This document shows positions 33,500-42,275 of a stretch of 64,000 bases of DNA, piece by piece. Within the stretch, counting starts at the first letter, position 1, and the number at the start of each line of letters is the position of its first letter. Position numbers and translations under genes: made by a program. This DNA comes from Skermanella aerolata KACC 11604 (GTDB lineage Bacteria > Pseudomonadota > Alphaproteobacteria > Azospirillales > Azospirillaceae): assembly GCF_000936425.1 (NCBI RefSeq), contig NZ_AVFK01000004.1:62001-126000 (forward strand), given 5' to 3'. The notes below the pieces were generated by a model. That model was not told where the DNA came from. It saw only the letters and a program-made list of their open reading frames with translations, and ran no database searches.

Positions 33500-34864
33500 C
33501 TAGCCGCAGCCTTGCTTGGCTGTTCGGAAATAGTCCGGCGCTCCCATCTGGCCGCCTTTCAGCGCCACCTCTAGCCCGGCATGCGCCGGATCGTCGGAAT
33601 GGGCGCGGCACAGCGGCGAGCCCGGCGCTATCGGCGCCAGCGCCGTCAGCGCATAGATGCCGAGCGTCATCGCCGCATGGCCCGAGGTGTCACCGCCCGC
33701 GATGACGCCGCGCGTCAGCTTCGCTTCCCGCATCACGCGGTCCAGCAACCAGCCCAACCCCGTCCCGATGCGGTCGTTGACCGCGTCAAGGGAGGAGCCC
33801 GACGTCTCGACGGCGGATTTCAGCGCGCCGATCGCCGGGTCGTCCGGCCCCATGGCCGTGAACAGCAGCGGGTCTGTACCCTGGCTCAGCACCGTCAGCG
33901 CTGCATCGGCGGCACGGCCCAATTCGCGTTCCCAGGCATCGGCATCGACCGCCCGCCTGACGTCGATCCGCATACCGGCGAAGCCGTTCTTCACGGCGGT
34001 CTGGATCTGCCCCGCCGTCACCGGAGAGCACGACCCGGAAACGCAGGCGATCCGCTCGACCGGCTCCGCCCGTAGGGCTGGAGGTTCCTTCGGGATCAGC
34101 CCGGCCGAGCGCCAATAGGCGACCAGCGCGTATTCCAACCCCTGCGATCCAATGCCGAAGATCCTGTCGCCGCCCCGTTCCCAAGCCAGACGCCCGGCCT
34201 CGACCAGGGTTTCCTCGTCGATCACGTCCAGCGCCACGATGGCCGCACCCGCCGCCCGCTCCCGTTTCAGCGCCTCGTCGCCCTCGCGCGACTTCATCGC
34301 GACAAGGTCGACCAGCCCGATCGGCATGTTGGTCTGGCGGCCCAGATGGACCCTGATATCGCCCTCGTTCATGGGAGTTACCGGGTGGCGCGACATGCCG
34401 GGGTGCCGGTCCAGCCGGTAACGCACGCCATCGGCCGCCGCTGCGAACAGGTTGCCGAACGCCTGGTACCGCGCGATGGCGGGGGCGCCGATCACCAGCG
34501 GATGCCAGGCGCCGCCCAGGATCGGGGCGGCCAACTCCGCCGCCCGCCCGATCGATCCGACCTGCGGGGATGAGTCCAGTGTCGAGCAGACCTTGTAGTG
34601 GGAAACCGGCGCCTTCAGCTCCGCCAGCGCCCGGAACACCGGCGGCAAGTGCTTGTCCATCCATTTCCGGCCCCTGGACCGCGCCACGCCAGCGATGCCG
34701 ATGCCGCGATATCCTTCGAACCGGGCCAGCCGCTCAGGCGTCGGCACGTCCAGGAACAGCACCGTCGGCAAGCCGGCGAAGGTCAGCACCTCCATCACGG
34801 CGGACGACCCGGTATAGTCGTCGCCGTAGAAGCTCACCAGCGGACCCTGGGGCAAGGATCTCAT
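33500..34864 (-). CDS. oiaK: Four-carbon acid sugar kinase family; probable 3-oxo-isoapionate kinase
   Basis: This ~454-residue kinase of the DUF1537/OtnK-type family has an N-terminal FYGDDYTGS motif that binds the sugar acid. Its C-terminal ATP-binding domain has VIAGGDTSGHAA and GSPLCRAHSD. Family members phosphorylate four-carbon and branched sugar acids. Between apnO and the RuBisCO-like gene the fitting role is 3-oxo-isoapionate 4-kinase. Starts at ATG 34864 and ATG 34885 are both possible. The latter overlaps the upstream stop by 11 nt and has GGGAG close by, while 34864 gives the usual short leader. Confidence 0.82.
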   Translation of the reverse strand: MRSLPQGPLVSFYGDDYTGSSAVMEVLTFAGLPTVLFLDVPTPERLARFEGYRGIGIAGVARSRGRKWMDKHLPPVFRALAELKAPVSHYKVCSTLDSSPQVGSIGRAAELAAPILGGAWHPLVIGAPAIARYQAFGNLFAAAADGVRYRLDRHPGMSRHPVTPMNEGDIRVHLGRQTNMPIGLVDLVAMKSREGDEALKRERAAGAAIVALDVIDEETLVEAGRLAWERGGDRIFGIGSQGLEYALVAYWRSAGLIPKEPPALRAEPVERIACVSGSCSPVTAGQIQTAVKNGFAGMRIDVRRAVDADAWERELGRAADAALTVLSQGTDPLLFTAMGPDDPAIGALKSAVETSGSSLDAVNDRIGTGLGWLLDRVMREAKLTRGVIAGGDTSGHAAMTLGIYALTALAPIAPGSPLCRAHSDDPAHAGLEVALKGGQMGAPDYFRTAKQGCG

Positions 34865-34874
34865 GACGGCGGTC

Positions 34875-36143
34875 TCATGCCGCATAGGCTCCCAGCGCCT
34901 TGGCGAGCGCCGGATGGTCCCGCGCATAGTCCTCCAGCGGGACGCCGGCCAGGGCCGCTTCCCAGGACTCGCGAAGCGCCGCGAAACCGGCGGCCGGACC
35001 GTCGGGATGCGCCATGATGCCTCCACCGGCCGCATGGATCAGGTCCGTCGACCCGAGTGCCGCATAAGTCGCTGGAGCCTGCCGCACCGTCTGGCCGGAC
35101 GAGAACACCGGCATCGCCGTGCACGGCTTGCTGTCGAACATCGGCGTCAGGCAAGCCTTGGCCGAGGCGATCACGCTCTCGTCGCTCTCGCAGAACTTGT
35201 TCCGGAGGCCGTTGACATGCATGTGGTCGGCGCCGGCCAGCCGCCAGATTTTCTGCCACGCCACATAGGACCAGCCCAGCGACGGTTCCCTCGACAGATA
35301 GCCCCAACCGTTGCGGTGCGCATGGATCGGCAACTGGCTGAACCGGCCAAGCTCGATCATGCCGGTCAGCCCGACCGAGTTCAGGCTCGCCATCACGCAG
35401 GTGCCGCCCAGTTCCACCACCAGATCGTGGTTCCGCCGCATCTCGTCCAGGTCGCCAGTGATGTTGAAGGCGTACATCGCCTTCTTGCCTGTCCGCTCGG
35501 CATGATCTCCGATCACCCGCATCACGGCCCGCGCCCGCGCCTCGAACGGGCAGTGCGGCCCGTCGGCTTGAAGCTCGTCGTCTTTGATGAAGTCGATCCC
35601 GGCCTCGCACAGCACCCTGACCAGTTCTGCTGTCTGCTCCGGCCCCAGGCCGACGCTGGGCTTGACGATGGTCCCGATCAGCGGCCGTCCCTCCACCCCG
35701 GACAGCCGCCGCGTCCCCTCGGCACCGAACTTCGGCCCCGGATACTTCGCGGCGAACTCCTCCGGCAGTGAGATGTCGAGCAGCCGCAGCCCGCTGAAGG
35801 GCCGCAGTTCGAACAGGTTGCCGGCCACGGTGGCGACGAGGTTGGGCAGCGACGCGCCGAAATTAGCCAGCGGCCACGACAGCACCACCTCGGCCCGCCG
35901 CCACACCGGCTTGCCCGGCAGCCCTTTCGGCACCCCGGCTCCCGGCAGCGACGCTTCGGCAACCTCGCCCAGTTCCGTGACGCTCTCGATATGCGCCCCG
36001 TAAAGCTCGCGCATCTCGTCGGTCTCGCCGGGCAACCGGACGAAGGTCCCGGTAGATTGCTCCCCCGCCATCGTTTCGACCGCTTCGCGGATCGGATACG
36101 CCGTCTCGATACGGTAGGTCGCGGTGATGCGCCGAGCGGTCAT
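34875..36143 (-). CDS. oiaX: RuBisCO-like protein; probable 3-oxo-isoapionate-4-phosphate transcarboxylase/hydrolase
   Basis: This 422-residue protein has the RuBisCO large-subunit fold. Catalytic-type residues are kept: Lys161 in TIVKPSVGLG, the carbamylation motif AGIDFIKDDE (Lys187, Asp189, Glu190), His276 in HAHRNGWG and His309 in GADHMHVNG. The N-terminus and loop 6 (NGLRNKFCE) differ from CO2-fixing forms, so it is a form IV-type enzyme. The neighbours point to OiaX, which splits 3-oxo-isoapionate-4-phosphate to 3-phosphoglycerate and glycolate. GGGAGG precedes the ATG. Methionine-salvage RLP roles are not supported, since no mtn genes are nearby. Confidence 0.85.
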   Translation of the reverse strand: MTARRITATYRIETAYPIREAVETMAGEQSTGTFVRLPGETDEMRELYGAHIESVTELGEVAEASLPGAGVPKGLPGKPVWRRAEVVLSWPLANFGASLPNLVATVAGNLFELRPFSGLRLLDISLPEEFAAKYPGPKFGAEGTRRLSGVEGRPLIGTIVKPSVGLGPEQTAELVRVLCEAGIDFIKDDELQADGPHCPFEARARAVMRVIGDHAERTGKKAMYAFNITGDLDEMRRNHDLVVELGGTCVMASLNSVGLTGMIELGRFSQLPIHAHRNGWGYLSREPSLGWSYVAWQKIWRLAGADHMHVNGLRNKFCESDESVIASAKACLTPMFDSKPCTAMPVFSSGQTVRQAPATYAALGSTDLIHAAGGGIMAHPDGPAAGFAALRESWEAALAGVPLEDYARDHPALAKALGAYAA

Positions 36144-36214
36144 CGGGCCTCCCTCAGATCTGTTTCTTGGCACCTTGTTATATACTCATCATACCAGCAC
36201 CCCTCGGCTCCGCC

Positions 36215-36241
36215 AAGTCCGATAAAGTCCGGCGAAGTCCG
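36215..36241. promoter_or_regulatory. Three AAGTCCG repeats at 10-nt spacing upstream of oiaX
   Basis: AAGTCCG starts at 36215, 36225 and 36235, exactly one helical turn apart, about 70–100 nt before the oiaX start. Same-face repeats of this kind often bind a multimeric regulator. No regulator gene lies next to the cluster. Confidence 0.45.
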
Positions 36242-36357
36242 ACCTCGGCACCACTTTATCCACCTTATCGAAAGAGGTAGTATGGGACAATGCGGCGGGG
36301 ATGAATCGGGGCGGCATCGAGCGGCCCCAGCCGCCTGGATCATGGTGGAAGTTCGGC

Positions 36358-37743
36358 ATGGATGTCAGCGCGTTCAGGTTCGCTATCGAGACGCTGGAAA
36401 AGCACAAGGACAAGTGGTCGGTCCTGTGCCTCATGGCCGACGACCTCGAGGCCGCCCGCATGGCCTGGACGCTGGTGGAGATGCTGCCCGGCGACGGCGT
36501 CCGGATCGCCCTGATCGACCCAAGCCTGAAAGACAAGCCTGAACGCATCCTGTGGGAACACCTTAAGGACGCCGAGCCGGACCGACCGTTCGAGCTGACG
36601 CCCGTGCCCGATCCCATCTTCGAGATCGACGACCGCGACGAGGAGGATGCGCCGCGTACCTTCCGCCTCGGATCGGAGCTTGAACTGGCGGAGCCTCCCG
36701 CTACCGTCCGCCCGAAGTTCCTGGACCAGCCTCCGGCACCGGTCGAATTCACGCCATCGCGCAGGACCTTGGCGAAGGCGTCGGCGGCGTCCGATCCGGC
36801 GGCGGCTGGCAGTCCATGGCCCCCCTCGCGCGGCACCGTGGCGAAAGCCGGCGCAGCGACGGCTGCCCTGGCCGGCATCGCCGCCGCCGTGTTGTGGAGC
36901 CTGCCCGAGCACGTCATCCCCATGGCGGAACAGCCGGTACCGCCGCCCGTCGTCCAGGCGGCGCGCCTCGCGGCGTCGGCGGCTCCGGCCGCTCCGCCGA
37001 CGATACCGGCGCCGGTACCGCCGCCTCCCGCCGATGCGACGCCGAGGGAAGCGGCGGGGCTTTTCGGCAAGTGGTCGAAGGATGCCGCAAGCTGCGCCAC
37101 CGAGTACCTGCTGTACCAGCCCGACCGCAGCTATCTGTTCGATGCTCGTACTTCGCTGGCTTCCGGCGGCACCGTCTATTACGGCATGGTGGACGACGAC
37201 CTGATCGCCTTCGACGGCTCGACCGAAGCACGCTACAGCCGCCTCGGACCTGACAATATCCAGCAGGTCTCGTATTTCAGCACCCGTACCGGCCCGCATC
37301 CCGGCGGTCCGGCGCTGGTCCGCTGCCCCGACGTCGATCCGCCGGATCGGGTGGACTGGACGCCGGCCAGTGCCGACCGCGCCACCGCCATGGCCCTGAT
37401 CGCGGAAGCCCGCGCTCAGTTCGAGGCGGCTCAGGCCTCCGCCGGTACGACGGAAACGCCCGACCCGTTGCGCGGGCGCTGGGGCGCCAAATGCGACCTC
37501 GGATACATCGAGTGGACCGACGGGCTGCAAACCTCGTGGAGCACCTTCGGCGGCACCGAGAAGCGCACCATCACGCAGTTCAAGCAGTTGGGCAACCGCT
37601 TCACGATCGTCTTCGAGGGTGGCTACACCCAGTTCTACGACATCGTCGGCAATGACCAGATCGTGCTGTCCGGCGTCGGCGCCCAGGGCGCCTTGACCGA
37701 CTCCTCACCCCCCGCCTGGATCGCCCGGCGGTGTCCGCTTTGA
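36358..37743 (+). CDS. Hypothetical membrane-anchored protein with C-terminal lipocalin-like repeats
   Basis: This ~461-residue protein of unknown family starts as a soluble alpha/beta region (about 1–110; AFRFAIETLEKHKDKWSVLC). An acidic and proline-rich stretch follows, then one hydrophobic helix near 158–178 and a long Pro/Ala linker. The C-terminal part holds two similar modules, each with an entry WG/FGKW-type strand and a cysteine: GLFGKWSKDAASCATEYLLY and LRGRWGAKCDLGYIEWTDGL. These resemble small beta-barrel modules. The start at 36358 is a best guess; an in-frame ATG at 36301 is open. It is divergent from oiaX but not obviously related to it. Confidence 0.65.
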   Translation: MDVSAFRFAIETLEKHKDKWSVLCLMADDLEAARMAWTLVEMLPGDGVRIALIDPSLKDKPERILWEHLKDAEPDRPFELTPVPDPIFEIDDRDEEDAPRTFRLGSELELAEPPATVRPKFLDQPPAPVEFTPSRRTLAKASAASDPAAAGSPWPPSRGTVAKAGAATAALAGIAAAVLWSLPEHVIPMAEQPVPPPVVQAARLAASAAPAAPPTIPAPVPPPPADATPREAAGLFGKWSKDAASCATEYLLYQPDRSYLFDARTSLASGGTVYYGMVDDDLIAFDGSTEARYSRLGPDNIQQVSYFSTRTGPHPGGPALVRCPDVDPPDRVDWTPASADRATAMALIAEARAQFEAAQASAGTTETPDPLRGRWGAKCDLGYIEWTDGLQTSWSTFGGTEKRTITQFKQLGNRFTIVFEGGYTQFYDIVGNDQIVLSGVGAQGALTDSSPPAWIARRCPL

Positions 37744-37892
37744 GCGGTCCTGATGGCGTTGCTGACTTGTCAGCGCACCGGTGTTGGGCCACGGCCCAAC
37801 CTACAGGCGCCTGCTTCGTAGGTTGGGCCGTGGCCCAACAACTCCGCCATGGCTGAAAGTCGCAACATTGCCCAAGTAACCGGCAGCGCTCA
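37741..37892. repeat. Nested palindromic element between two convergent genes
   Basis: Core arms at 37782–37804 and 37818–37840 are perfect 23-nt inverted repeats around 13 nt, the same core as at 32534. On each side the sequence from the stop codon (TGAGCGGTCCTG on the left; TGAGCGCTGCCG on the right, minus strand) is roughly mirrored, including GTTGCTGACTTGTCAGC against GTTGCGACTTTCAGC. The element thus spans stop to stop. Confidence 0.8.
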
Positions 37893-39023
37893 GCCCCCGC
37901 CGATCCGGCGGTAGACGAAAGGCGGCGGCGGAGCGCCGGCTTCGCGTTCGGCAAGCTCGAAGATCTCCGCATGGTGCGGCGACAGCCCGCAGGCCGGGTC
38001 CACCGCGTCGGCCGAGCCGGTCAGCGCGAAGGCTTGGCAGCGGCAGCCGCCCCAGTCGATCTCCCGCCGATCGCAGGTCCGGCAGGTCTCCGGCATCCAG
38101 TCGGTCCCACGATAGGCCTGGAAAGCGGGGGAGTTGCGCCAGATATCCGCCAGCGACCTGTCCTGAACCCGGTCGAACTCCAGTCCCGTGATGCTCTCCG
38201 CCGCATGACACGGCAGCACCTTGCCGGCCGGCGAGATGTTGAGGAACTGTCGGCCCCAGCCACCCATGCAGGACTTCGGGCGCTTGGCGTAGTAGTCGGG
38301 GATGACGTAGTCGATCATCAGCCGGCCCTTCAGCCGCTCCCGCGCCTCCGTCACGATCGCGGTGGCGTTGTCGAGCTGCTCGCGCGTCGGCAGCAGCGAA
38401 GCGCGGTTCTTCAGCGCCCAGCCGTAGTACTGGACGTGGGCGACTTCCAGCCGCTCGGCCCCGAGCTTCAGCGCCAGCTCGATCATCTCTTCCAGCCGGC
38501 CCAGATTGTGCCGGTTGACCACCGCGTTGACGGTCAGCGGCAGCCCAAGTTCCCGGACCTGCCGCGCAAGGTCCAGTTTCCGCGCCTGGGCGCCCTTGAA
38601 GTTGCCGATCCGCTCGGCGCTCTCGATGTCGGTGTCCTGGAAGCTGAGCTGAACATGGTCCAGCCCGGCGTCGTACAGGTCCTGCAAGCGGGCGCCGTCC
38701 AGCAGCACGCCCGACGTGATCAGGTTGGTGTAGCAGCCGAGGCTGGCGGCGTGCCGCACCAGATCGACCAGATCCTTGCGCACGGTCGGCTCGCCGCCGG
38801 AGAAATGGACCTGAAGGACGCCAAGTCCGACCGCCTCCTCCAGCACCCGCTTCCAGGTGGCCGTGTCCAGTTCGGCGCCCGACCGCTCCAGTTCCACCGG
38901 GTTGGAGCAGTAGGGGCATTGCAGCGGGCAGCGATGGGTAAGCTCGGCCAGGAGCGCCAGCGGCGGGGCCGGCGCCGCGGAACCGGCTTTTTCCTTGGTC
39001 GGAGACGGCGAGAGGGCGTTCAT
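37890..39023 (-). CDS. pqqE: PQQ biosynthesis radical-SAM enzyme PqqE
   Basis: This 377-residue radical-SAM protein crosslinks Glu16 and Tyr20 of PqqA, the first step of pyrroloquinoline quinone synthesis. The radical-SAM motif is CPLQCPYC near residues 32–39. The SPASM domain carries further cluster cysteines ([29 protein letters not shown]). It overlaps pqqD by ATGA, so the two are coupled, as expected for the peptide chaperone and its enzyme. The start at 39023 is set by that overlap. It is the last gene of the operon. Confidence 0.96.
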   Translation of the reverse strand: MNALSPSPTKEKAGSAAPAPPLALLAELTHRCPLQCPYCSNPVELERSGAELDTATWKRVLEEAVGLGVLQVHFSGGEPTVRKDLVDLVRHAASLGCYTNLITSGVLLDGARLQDLYDAGLDHVQLSFQDTDIESAERIGNFKGAQARKLDLARQVRELGLPLTVNAVVNRHNLGRLEEMIELALKLGAERLEVAHVQYYGWALKNRASLLPTREQLDNATAIVTEARERLKGRLMIDYVIPDYYAKRPKSCMGGWGRQFLNISPAGKVLPCHAAESITGLEFDRVQDRSLADIWRNSPAFQAYRGTDWMPETCRTCDRREIDWGGCRCQAFALTGSADAVDPACGLSPHHAEIFELAEREAGAPPPPFVYRRIGGG

Positions 39024-39325
39024 GGCGTGATGATCCCCTTGTCGGCCAGATCCTGGAGCAGAACAACGACATCGGACGCCACCGTGTCGCGGTCCGCCTC
39101 GAAGGTCTTGGCCAGGTCGTCGATGATGTCCCGCAATGTGGTGCTGCCGTTGCACCGTTTCAGGATCTCGACCGCGATCTCATCCGGCATGAAGACCTTT
39201 TCCGGCGCCAGCACGACCCAGGCGTCGCGTGCCTGATCGAACCGGAACTTCACGTGCCGCGGCAGCCGCGGCACGCTCTCTTCGGTGACCGTCGGACGGA
39301 CGCTTCCGCTGTCCTCGCTCATCAT
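39020..39325 (-). CDS. pqqD: PQQ biosynthesis peptide chaperone PqqD
   Basis: This ~101-residue protein binds the PqqA peptide and presents it to PqqE. The winged-helix RRE fold is visible as [20 protein letters not shown], followed by [20 protein letters not shown]. The ATG overlaps the pqqC stop (TGATG), and a second ATG lies one codon on. The C-terminus overlaps the pqqE ATG. Length fits the family with a short extra N-terminus ([15 protein letters not shown]). Confidence 0.94.
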   Translation of the reverse strand: MMSEDSGSVRPTVTEESVPRLPRHVKFRFDQARDAWVVLAPEKVFMPDEIAVEILKRCNGSTTLRDIIDDLAKTFEADRDTVASDVVVLLQDLADKGIITP

Positions 39326-40077
39326 CAGCGCCTGAGTTCGGTTGTGAACCCTTCCGGCACGAAGGCGCCGGGCGAGATATGGCCAGGGGCGACATAGGCG
39401 TAGTACAGCGCGTCGAGCTGTGCCCACAGCACGTCGCACTTGAACTCGAGTGCTGCCAGGACGGCCTGCTGCTGATCGGGGCGGCGCGCCTCGCGCTTGA
39501 CGTAGGCCAAGGCGAAATCGGCGTCGCGCGGCGCTTCGGTCAGGCGGTTGTTGAAGTAGGCCAGCGTTTCCTTCGAGATGAAGTCGTAGTTAGCCAGCAT
39601 GCCGGAAACCCGGTTCTGGATGATTCCCGGCGAGAACAGCTCCGTCAGGGACGAAGCGACCGCTTCCAGCACCGTCCGGTCGCGGACGAAATGCACATAG
39701 GCCTCGACCGCGAAGCGCGTCGTCGGCAGGAGGCCGGCGCAGCTTTCGACATAGGCGGTGTCCAGGTGCAGCCCTTCGGTCAGCTTCAGCCAGCGGGCGA
39801 TGCCGCCTTCGCCGGGCTGGCTGCCGTCATGGTCGATGATCCGCTGGCGCCAGGCGCGGCGGTCCTCGACACTGGTCAGGCGCGACAGCACGACCGAGTC
39901 CTTGATCGGGATATTGCACTGGTAATAGTAGCGGTTCAGCGCCCAGGCTTGGACCTGCCCGAAGTTCAGCTTGCCTGTATGCAGCAGTTCGTGGAACGGG
40001 TGGAGGCTGTGGTAGCGGGCGGCGCCAATTGCGCGCAGGCGTTCTTCAAGCTGGTCGGGGCTCAATAATTCAGTCAT
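39325..40077 (-). CDS. pqqC: Pyrroloquinoline-quinone synthase PqqC
   Basis: This 250-residue cofactorless oxidase makes the last eight-electron oxidation and ring closure to PQQ. Signatures are RYHSLHPFHELLHTGKL, WALNRYYYQCNIPIKDS and HDGSQPGEGGIARWLKL, which include the His, Tyr and Arg residues of the active site. Length equals the typical PqqC. Its ATG overlaps the end of pqqB by 4 nt, and its stop overlaps pqqD. Confidence 0.96.
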   Translation of the reverse strand: MTELLSPDQLEERLRAIGAARYHSLHPFHELLHTGKLNFGQVQAWALNRYYYQCNIPIKDSVVLSRLTSVEDRRAWRQRIIDHDGSQPGEGGIARWLKLTEGLHLDTAYVESCAGLLPTTRFAVEAYVHFVRDRTVLEAVASSLTELFSPGIIQNRVSGMLANYDFISKETLAYFNNRLTEAPRDADFALAYVKREARRPDQQQAVLAALEFKCDVLWAQLDALYYAYVAPGHISPGAFVPEGFTTELRR

Positions 40078-40988
40078 GGCGATACCTCCATTCCGTCTTC
40101 CCCCACTTCCCAGCCGGCTTCTTTTACGAATGCTCGTTCGGGGCTGTCATCCAGCAGGATGGGGTTGGTATTGTTGATATGGATGAATATCTTGCGGCGG
40201 ATGCCAAGATCGGCGAAGGCGGCCAGCGACCCATCGGGTCCCGACACGCTCATATGCCCCATCCGCCGCCCGGTCTTGGTGCCGACGCCCTGCACGACCA
40301 TTTCGTCGTCGCGCCAAAGCGTGCCGTCGAACAGCAGCAGTTCGGCGCCACGGACGCGGTCCGCCAGGGTAGAGGTCAGCCGAGCGCAGCCGGGAATATA
40401 GAAAAAACTTTTGCCGTTACCGCTTATGCGGAGCCCGACCGTGTCTTCGGTCTCGCCGTCGAGCACAGGTGCCGCACCCTCCAGGTACAGCGCCACCTTG
40501 CCGGGGACCGTAAACATCTCGACGGTGATGCCGCTGGGACCATCCGGACCCTCAAGCTCGACCGGGCTGTTCAGCGCCAGCGTCCGGCGCTTCACCAGAT
40601 CGGCGTTCAGCACCTGGAAGACGCTGTTGGCTGCCAGCACTTCGTGGATACGCGACGTCGCGTAGAGCGTCAGCGGCTGACTTTCCCGCAGGTTTATCAG
40701 CCCGCAGACGTGGTCCACGTCGCCGTTGGTCAGCACGGCCCCGATGATCGGGCTGTGCCGGCGTCCGGACTTCGGGTGGAGCAGGGGGGTATCGAGGATC
40801 TGCTTACGCAGGTCGGGCGAAGCGTTCAGAAGGAACCAGCTCTCGCCGTCGGCACTGATCGCAAGGGAGGACTGCGTGCGCGCCTTGGCGGCGGGGTCGC
40901 CGCTCCACGCCCTGCGGCAGGTGTCGCAGTTGCAGTTCCATTGAGGGTAGCCACCGCCGGCGGCCGAGCCCAGCACAACTATTTTCAC
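40074..40988 (-). CDS. pqqB: PQQ biosynthesis metallo-hydrolase PqqB
   Basis: This 304-residue metallo-beta-lactamase-fold protein acts in PQQ synthesis as the hydroxylase that acts on the crosslinked di-amino-acid intermediate. The N-terminus IVVLGSAAGGGYPQWNCNC is diagnostic. CNCDTCRRAW provides zinc ligands, and TNGDVDHVCGL replaces the usual HxHxDH site. It lies 49 nt after pqqA and overlaps pqqC by 4 nt. Confidence 0.96.
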   Translation of the reverse strand: MKIVVLGSAAGGGYPQWNCNCDTCRRAWSGDPAAKARTQSSLAISADGESWFLLNASPDLRKQILDTPLLHPKSGRRHSPIIGAVLTNGDVDHVCGLINLRESQPLTLYATSRIHEVLAANSVFQVLNADLVKRRTLALNSPVELEGPDGPSGITVEMFTVPGKVALYLEGAAPVLDGETEDTVGLRISGNGKSFFYIPGCARLTSTLADRVRGAELLLFDGTLWRDDEMVVQGVGTKTGRRMGHMSVSGPDGSLAAFADLGIRRKIFIHINNTNPILLDDSPERAFVKEAGWEVGEDGMEVSP

Positions 40989-41037
40989 GGCCGTATCCAG
41001 TTTTCAACCGCAGGCGGTGCGGGTAGTGTAGGGTAGG

Positions 41038-41115
41038 TTAGATCTCGGCGCAGGCGTAGCAGTTGATTTCCATGCCGACGGCGATCTCGACGATCCGGGG
41101 GGTCTTCCACTTCAT
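41038..41115 (-). CDS. pqqA: PQQ precursor peptide PqqA (25 residues)
   Basis: The peptide reads MKWKTPRIVEIAVGMEIN then CYACAEI. Glu16 and Tyr20, the two residues that become PQQ, are in their exact canonical positions (E-I-N-C-Y), and the KWKTPRIVEIAVGMEIN part matches known PqqA. AGGAGAGG lies about 10 nt before the ATG. It is first in the pqqABCDE operon and too short for ordinary gene callers. Confidence 0.96.
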   Translation of the reverse strand: MKWKTPRIVEIAVGMEINCYACAEI

Positions 41116-41144
41116 AGCGTAATCCTCTCCTGGTTGGGACATTT

Positions 41145-41182
41145 CGAGCAAAGCTCGTGGTTGACACCTTGAGCACAGCTCG
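41145..41182. promoter_or_regulatory. Two tandem GAGC-AMA-GCTC palindromes upstream of pqqA
   Basis: CGAGCAAAGCTCG (41145–41157) and TGAGCACAGCTCG (41170–41182) are palindromes with 3-nt centres. They are repeated at a 25-nt period and lie 30–67 nt before the pqqA ATG. They could be a regulator site or 5'-leader hairpins controlling the PQQ operon. Confidence 0.5.
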
Positions 41183-41324
41183 CCTCACCATTTCGTGGGT
41201 GATGGAGCTACATAATAGCGATCCGGGCGAGACTGTAACGCTGTACTTTGGTCTAAGACCTTTTGGGTCAAGGGGGCAGGCTGCATTTTGGAATGGTTGA
41301 AAACCTGTCCGGTAACATCCGGAG

Positions 41325-42275
41325 TTATTGGAAATAACGATCCGCATCCTGCGCGTCCCGGTTTTCGCCGGCACCACCTGCCGACCGTTCCCTGTCCGCC
41401 TGCCGTACGTGCCGCTTCTCGGTGTACCACTCGGTCACGACGATTCCGACCGCCAGCCAGAAACCACCGACCACATAGCCGCTGGCGACATCGCTGAGGA
41501 AGTGGACGCTCAGGTAGATCCGGCTGAAGCCGATCATGGCGATCGCCACAGCTCCCCAGAACACCACTTCGAACCGGGCTCGCGGCTTGGTCTGGATCGT
41601 CCGCCAGACACTGTAGGCAATGAAGCCATAGACGGAGATGGCCGCCGTCGCGTGGCCGCTGGGGAAGGCCGGGCTGTGCGCCTCGATCAGGTCCCAGTTG
41701 GCCGGGCGCTCGCGCGCGATGATGTATTTGGCGCTCCAGGTCGTGACCTGGGCACCCAGCACGCAGATCCAGTACGGAATCACCAGATGCCCCCGGCTGC
41801 TGCTCCACCACAGCAGGGAGGCCACAAGCCCGACGATGGTCGTGGTCGGGCCTTCGCCCCACAGGGTCAGCCATACCATGGCGTCGATGAAGGGCTGGAC
41901 CCGGTGGGCGTCGAACCAGCGGTCCACCGCGTTGTCCAGCCTGACCAGCCCTTCGGCCTCGTGAAGTTCCTGCACAAGCCCGCCGAACAGTGCGACCAGA
42001 TACAGGGCGAACAGGACCATCAGCGTCAGCGGCAACCCGTCGAATTGTTTGGTCCGGAGCCGTGCGGCGGTGAAACGGAAAGTCCGTGGAAAGCGCTGTT
42101 CCAGCAGCGCCACCACCGGCCGGTCGCGCACCCAATGGCGCGACATGCGGACCGGACCCTGCAATCTGGCAGCGCCATGACGGATCAGCATCATCGCGCC
42201 CCACGCCAGACCATAGGCGACGGCCAGACCGAGCAGCAGGATGCCGGAGGCCAGGAGCAGGTTGAAGGTCGTAAT
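41325..42275 (-). CDS. PAP2-family membrane phosphatase
   Basis: This phosphatidic-acid phosphatase family protein has the three catalytic motifs: KYIIARERP, PSGH with His (FPSGHATAA), and SRIYLSVHFLSD. There are about six membrane helices, and the C-terminus is a charged cytoplasmic tail. The first ATG in frame (42194) would cut off a clear N-terminal helix (FNLLLASGILLLGLAVAYGL). Between the upstream stop and that ATG no ATG, GTG or TTG exists. An ATT at 42275 does lie 7 nt after a GGAG site, so ATT is proposed as the start, giving 316 residues. Substrates may be undecaprenyl pyrophosphate or lipid phosphates. Confidence 0.8.
   Translation of the reverse strand: MTTFNLLLASGILLLGLAVAYGLAWGAMMLIRHGAARLQGPVRMSRHWVRDRPVVALLEQRFPRTFRFTAARLRTKQFDGLPLTLMVLFALYLVALFGGLVQELHEAEGLVRLDNAVDRWFDAHRVQPFIDAMVWLTLWGEGPTTTIVGLVASLLWWSSSRGHLVIPYWICVLGAQVTTWSAKYIIARERPANWDLIEAHSPAFPSGHATAAISVYGFIAYSVWRTIQTKPRARFEVVFWGAVAIAMIGFSRIYLSVHFLSDVASGYVVGGFWLAVGIVVTEWYTEKRHVRQADRERSAGGAGENRDAQDADRYFQ

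Noticed and set aside
34875-36143. A CO2-fixing RuBisCO
   Set aside because: The N-terminal part and loop 6 differ from CO2-fixing forms, and the neighbours are an acid-sugar kinase and dehydrogenase, not Calvin-cycle genes.
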